Origin: DAOTZS01 sp034434335
GTDB taxonomy: Bacteria; Chloroflexota; Anaerolineae; CG2-30-64-16
Direction: 5' to 3'
Length of the DNA: 26,793 nt
Assembly (NCBI GenBank): GCA_034434335.1
Contig: DAOTZS010000211.1
Location: 1 to 26,793 of the forward strand
Under the pieces are notes generated by a model. That model was not told where the DNA came from and made no database searches. It saw only the letters and a program-made list of their open reading frames with translations. A program made the position numbers and the translations under genes. Below, piece by piece: positions 22,837-26,793 of this stretch (its first letter is position 1; every line of letters starts with the position of its first letter).

Positions 22837-22931
22837 TGTCGGCCTTCGCCGACACCCTTGAGGTCGGCGAAGGCCGACCTCTGGCAGCAGGCCCCAAAAG
22901 GGTGACTTGCAGTCACCGCCTGAATAGTTAC
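22837..22931. repeat. Dispersed repeat, copy B (inverted relative to 2961-3060)
   Basis: Positions 22861-22931 match copy A in reverse: AGGTCGGC-GAAG-GCCGACCT (22861-22880), the CAGGCCCCAAAAGGGTGACT block and the CCTGAATAGTTAC end. An extra hairpin TGTCGGC-CTTC-GCCGACA (22837-22854) extends it. It fills the space between the C25-like and the caspase-like genes. No stable coding frame is supported here. Confidence 0.8.
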
Positions 22932-22951
22932 ACCACGCCTTTTGTGGCAGG

Positions 22952-25900
22952 TCACCTCCCTTTCTGCACTTGTGGCAGGTAGATGCGGGTGGGATTGTGC
23001 CCTGTGGCCAGGGGCAAGGGAGGCAGGAAGCCGTAGTACTGCCCTTTGTTGTCATCTACCGCCACGTTGCCTGCTCCATCCACGGCTTGCACAAAGTAGC
23101 GGGTCGCGATGGTAGCTGTCACCACTCCGGTCCACTTGTACGTGGCCGAGTCGAACAGCAGGTCCTGACTATGCCAGGCTTGCTGCCCGTCGGTGTAAGC
23201 CACCACCACACGGATAATCCCCGATGGATCGGCCGCCTCGATTTTCAGGGCACCCTGGTTGGAACTGGGGTACAGGACGCCATCCACATGGGTGATGGCG
23301 GGCGGAACCGCGTCCTGGCTGGCAGAGAAGTAGGTGGCGAAGTTCATGCGGTCGTAGAGACGCTCGGTGTTGGTGGCACTGTTGTATTGGCCGAGGAGCG
23401 TGACCACGCTCTCGCGTGTGGTGGAGACGGTGTCGCTGGCCCGCACCTGGAACGGCACGGCCGGGTGCCAGCCGGCTGTGCTGAAGGCGGGCTCGGCCGT
23501 GGAGGTGATGTACTCGTTGAGTGGCAGGGCTACGACCGGATCGAAGTTCACCACATCGCTGTAGACCCCTCCCAGGAAGAGGACCCCGCGCAGGGATTCG
23601 CGCGGGGGTGCGGCAAGGCTGGCGAAGAAGCGCGGCTGGATCGGCTCGCCGGCCCCGAAGTGGACGTTGTCGTTCAGGGCCAGGAACTGCCCATCGGGGG
23701 TAGAGCTCTCGTCGAAGGCGCCGAACGAGCCCACCAGGCCAAAGCTCAACTGTCCCACGTCCACGTTGCCGAAGGCGGATGGGGTAGTAGAGGTGAGGGC
23801 CACGCTGGGGAAGGGGTCTTCCGGGCCCAGGGCTTCGCCTGTCGTCAGCTCGTACATGGGCAGGCCGTAAAGGGTAACCTGCATCAGCGCCTTCTGGTCG
23901 TAAGGGGTAAAGACCATGGCACGCTGGTAGTAGGTCTGTTTGGCTGCGGTCAACGCCTTGCCCACCCGGTTGGAGGTGCCGCGCAGCAGCTCACGGGCGA
24001 AATTCTTTATCACGGCTTCGCTGTAGACGACGCCGCTGCCGCCCCAGCCGTAACCGGTGTTGCCGACATAAGTGGCTTTCCTCTGGACGAACGCCTGTGC
24101 CAGGTCCAGCGCGCCGACATCGTTGAGGCCGGCATGGCAGCCCACATTGAACACCAACGCGCCCGTCAGGTCACTGGTGGCGGTGACGACCTCGGCGGCC
24201 TGGATATCGGCGTGGTCGGGCGTGCCGTAGCTGGTATGCGTGGCATGGCCGTTGATGGACTGCACGTCGAAGCGCGGGCTGGCGTTGAGCTGCCTGGCGC
24301 GCAGGAAATCGCCAGGCCAGGAGATAGCGATCAGGGTATCGTCGGTGGTGAAGTTGTCGTTCTTGAACAGGCTGCTGATAGAGGTGGCCGAGTCCTGGAC
24401 GAAGTCGTAGCCTGTCACCAGGGCCCGGTTCCCCGTCAGGGTCGGGCTGGCCAGGAAGGCATCAATCAGGCCAATGATCTCGGCCGGGGTCTCGATCAGC
24501 CGGCCGATAGCGTAGTCGGGGATGTAGAGTTCCTGGCCCTGCCAGTCGGTGGGTTCGCGATCGGCGTAGAAGTCGTCGGTGAGGGTCATGTTGGCCTGCA
24601 CGGCACCGTGCAAGGAGGTGTTGGCAGTAACGTTGGCTGCGTATTCGTGCTCGGTCCGGCTCATGTTCCCTTCGGGCACACGGCGATAGGGGATGACACG
24701 GTCATCTCCCACGATCACGATATATTCCACGTTTGGCCCATTGCTGAGGAAGCTCATGACCACGTTGCGTACCGCATCTGCGGCCGCGTTGGCCAGCGTG
24801 TTGTCCAGCAGCGTGGCCGGGCTGGCCGTCCACTGGTTGTATGCACTGGCCACGGCCGGATCGCTTTCCACCTGGATCACCGCCCCCTGCACCCGGTCGT
24901 GGTCCGCGAGTTCGTAGAGCTTGGCCATCACCGCATCTGCCTGCCCCGCGCCGTAGAGGTCAGCCAGGCGCTGCCGGTTGACCAGGATGAGGGTCCTGGC
25001 GGTGCTGGGGGCCGGCGTGGGGGTGGGGGATGGCGTGGGGGTAGGAGACGGAGTAGGGGTGGGGGTGGCCGTAGGGGGCAACGCGCCCGTGATGGCGAGC
25101 TGGTAGCCGGTCTCGCTGCCGACGTGCACAGCATTGAAGTGCCTGACCCGTACCAGGTAGCTCCCCGAAGCTGAGGGCACGAAGTTCAGGGCCGAGCCGA
25201 CGCCAGGGCCGTAGTCGTCGTTGGCTGCCAGCAGATAGGCGCCGGTGCTGTCGTACACTTCCAGCACAGTATCGCAGTTGGGCTGCAGGTTCTGCGTCTC
25301 GATGAGGTAGTTAGAGCCGGCCACCGCATCAAAGCGCACCCAGTCTTGATCGCCCACATCGGCCTGGGCACTGCCCGGGCAGAAGTTGTGATCCTGCCGC
25401 CGGCCGTCGGTCACAAGGGGCTGCGCATCGAGGATGCCATTGTCGGGCTCGAAGCTGTCCGGCTCACAGCGGCCTTTGGCGATGGAGAGGTCATAGCGCG
25501 TCTCGGCACCGCTGGCTGCAGGGTTGTGGTGGCGCACTTTGGCGTAATAGGTGCCGTTGCGAGGGCATTGCCAGATGATGCGCGAAGCCAGCAGGTAGCC
25601 GTAGTCGTCGTTGCGGGCCAGCTCGGTGGTGCCGTCAGTGTCGTAGAGGTAAAGGTAGGTGTCGGCCGCGGGGCCCAGGTTAGAGGTGAGCAGCACGTAG
25701 GTGGTGCCGGCTTCGGCTGTGAAGCGCACCCAGTCCTCATCGCCGGCCGGGCAGGTGTTGTGCGTCTGGGGCGTGCCGGTGGTAGGGATTTCTCGGGCTG
25801 TGGCCGCGTGATCATCGTCCTCGAAGGCGTCAGCCACGCAGGGGATGGCATGGACTGCCAGGTCGTAGCGGGCGTCGGGGCCGGCGATGGCCGGGTTCTG

Positions 25901-26793
25901 GTTGACCGCTTTGGCGTAGAAGGTCTGGCTGGTTGAGGCCGTTGCCTGCACCTGGCTGCCCTGGACGAGGGGGCTGCCAAAAGCTGCATCGCACGAGCCG
26001 AAGAGGGAGATCAGAGGGCTGACACCCGGCCCGACGTTATCGGCCACTATGGAGAAGCTCTCGCCGGCGTTGACGCTGAACTTCACCCAGTCCTGGTCCC
26101 CTGTTACCTGGAAGAGGTGCGTCTGGCGGGTGCCGTCGGTGCGGATCTCTCGCGCGGTGGCGCAGCTATCGTCCGGCTCGAACAGGTCTCCAGGCCCAGC
26201 CGAGGCGGTGATGCTGAAGTCGTAGGTGGCCAGGGGACCGTAAGTATCCTGGCGGTGCTTGACCTTGATGTAGTAAACGCCGCTGGCGGGCGCGTACCAG
26301 GAGATGGTGGGGCCGGTGCCAAACTGGGCTGCCGCGCCACAGGAGCTGAAGAGGGTCAACAAGGGGTCGGCGTGCGTGCCCAGGTTGGTAGCGGCGATGG
26401 TATACGTTGTGCCTCCAAAGGCCGTGAATTTGATCCAATCCTCGTCACCCACGGGGCAAAGGCTGCGGTGCTGCACTTCGTCGGTGGTGGCCCAGCCGGC
26501 CAGGGGGCAGGTGTCGTCCTCCTCGTAGGCATCCACCTGGCATTGGACCCCCACACACAGCATGGCCGATACCAGGTTGTTCGTCTCGTCGGTCTCGGCC
26601 ACCCGGTTCTCCTTGTCTACCCAGGCGTAGATGACGTGGTTGCAGCCGGCCGTGGTGAAGGTGTGGGTGCGCTCCAGGCTGGAGGAGCCGCCCACCGCCA
26701 GGCCTGGCAGGTACCAGAAGTAGGTATCGGGCGTGTTCTGGTTGGGCGGCTGAGTGGGTGGGTCCACATAGAGATAGACGTAGAAGCCGGTGG
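22952..26793 (-). CDS. Gingipain-like (C25) cysteine peptidase with CARDB and four PPC domains, N-terminus missing
   Basis: The gene continues past the right edge, so the start is not in the window. The visible 1279 codons begin in a CARDB-like segment (T-G-F-Y-V-Y-L-Y-V-D-P and V-A-E-T-D-E-T-N-N-L). Four PPC-type repeats follow, each with E-x-D-D/N, G-D-x-D-W-V/I-x-F and Y-D/Q-L/F-x-I. A (PT)n linker (about 25000-25070) leads to a domain starting L-I-L-V-N-R-Q-R-L. Its motifs V-I-V-G-D-D-R, N-G-H-A-T-H (about 24230-24255) and N-V-G-C-H-A-G (about 24130-24150) give the His/Cys dyad of C25 peptidases. The end is R-I-Y-L-P-Q-V-Q-K-G-R. This is a large exported surface peptidase; activity and cleavage specificity cannot be read. 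Confidence 0.86.
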   Translation of the reverse strand, partial: TGFYVYLYVDPPTQPPNQNTPDTYFWYLPGLAVGGSSSLERTHTFTTAGCNHVIYAWVDKENRVAETDETNNLVSAMLCVGVQCQVDAYEEDDTCPLAGWATTDEVQHRSLCPVGDEDWIKFTAFGGTTYTIAATNLGTHADPLLTLFSSCGAAAQFGTGPTISWYAPASGVYYIKVKHRQDTYGPLATYDFSITASAGPGDLFEPDDSCATAREIRTDGTRQTHLFQVTGDQDWVKFSVNAGESFSIVADNVGPGVSPLISLFGSCDAAFGSPLVQGSQVQATASTSQTFYAKAVNQNPAIAGPDARYDLAVHAIPCVADAFEDDDHAATAREIPTTGTPQTHNTCPAGDEDWVRFTAEAGTTYVLLTSNLGPAADTYLYLYDTDGTTELARNDDYGYLLASRIIWQCPRNGTYYAKVRHHNPAASGAETRYDLSIAKGRCEPDSFEPDNGILDAQPLVTDGRRQDHNFCPGSAQADVGDQDWVRFDAVAGSNYLIETQNLQPNCDTVLEVYDSTGAYLLAANDDYGPGVGSALNFVPSASGSYLVRVRHFNAVHVGSETGYQLAITGALPPTATPTPTPSPTPTPSPTPTPAPSTARTLILVNRQRLADLYGAGQADAVMAKLYELADHDRVQGAVIQVESDPAVASAYNQWTASPATLLDNTLANAAADAVRNVVMSFLSNGPNVEYIVIVGDDRVIPYRRVPEGNMSRTEHEYAANVTANTSLHGAVQANMTLTDDFYADREPTDWQGQELYIPDYAIGRLIETPAEIIGLIDAFLASPTLTGNRALVTGYDFVQDSATSISSLFKNDNFTTDDTLIAISWPGDFLRARQLNASPRFDVQSINGHATHTSYGTPDHADIQAAEVVTATSDLTGALVFNVGCHAGLNDVGALDLAQAFVQRKATYVGNTGYGWGGSGVVYSEAVIKNFARELLRGTSNRVGKALTAAKQTYYQRAMVFTPYDQKALMQVTLYGLPMYELTTGEALGPEDPFPSVALTSTTPSAFGNVDVGQLSFGLVGSFGAFDESSTPDGQFLALNDNVHFGAGEPIQPRFFASLAAPPRESLRGVLFLGGVYSDVVNFDPVVALPLNEYITSTAEPAFSTAGWHPAVPFQVRASDTVSTTRESVVTLLGQYNSATNTERLYDRMNFATYFSASQDAVPPAITHVDGVLYPSSNQGALKIEAADPSGIIRVVVAYTDGQQAWHSQDLLFDSATYKWTGVVTATIATRYFVQAVDGAGNVAVDDNKGQYYGFLPPLPLATGHNPTRIYLPQVQKGR

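Noticed and set aside
22600..23055. Minus-strand open frame of 151 codons across the gap at 22.8 kb
   Set aside because: It overlaps the ends of both neighbouring genes, and its central part (SGGDCKSPFWGLL) is the translated dispersed repeat, also seen in a frame at 2.95 kb.

Overview
The window looks like a chromosomal segment of a high-GC bacterium of the Chloroflexota, most likely an Anaerolineae- or Caldilineae-type lineage. This is inferred from gene style, not from a marker gene. The hints are an archaeal/eukaryotic-type prolyl-tRNA synthetase, many large exported proteins with Asp-box, PPC, CARDB and beta-helix repeats, Thr-Pro-rich linkers, exported proteins ending in a short Y-L-P-like tail, and intergenic spaces filled with palindromic dispersed repeats. 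No tRNA, rRNA, CRISPR array, phage gene or transposase gene was recognised.

Layout. Positions 1-7473 are all on the minus strand. They hold the signal-peptide end of an exported protein cut by the window edge, an acyl-CoA hydrolase/CoA-transferase, alanine dehydrogenase, threonine synthase, prolyl-tRNA synthetase, a LOG-like nucleotide-binding protein and a metallophosphoesterase. A well-formed sigma70-type promoter (7589-7618) drives the last two. Divergently, on the plus strand, a cyclase/kynurenine-formamidase-like hydrolase overlaps a dihydrodipicolinate-synthase-family aldolase (7705-9262).

The plus strand then turns to envelope functions: a SIMPL-domain lipoprotein, a 1004-residue exported Asp-box beta-propeller protein with two copies of an unnamed C-terminal domain, a four-helix membrane protein, a membrane-anchored HExxH metallopeptidase, and a CPBP-type intramembrane protease (9562-17437). 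A gene-free, hairpin-rich stretch of about 600 bp (17438-18047) separates these from a convergent minus-strand cluster. That cluster encodes a beta-helix surface protein, a small lipoprotein, a caspase-like (DUF6345-like) exported protein, and a gingipain-like (C25) cysteine peptidase that runs off the right edge (18048-26793). The right two thirds is therefore a surface/secretome region carrying four putative proteases.

The most unusual signals are of three kinds. First, several families of near-perfect hairpin repeats occur, many with a GAA-type loop. One family shows compensatory stem changes, one copy acts as a terminator, and one supplies the last codons and stop of threonine synthase. 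Second, a MITE-like element with terminal inverted repeats lies at 17688-17844. Third, three exported proteins share a short C-terminal tail that could be a sorting tag, and a C-terminal domain of about 125 residues is duplicated in the propeller protein.
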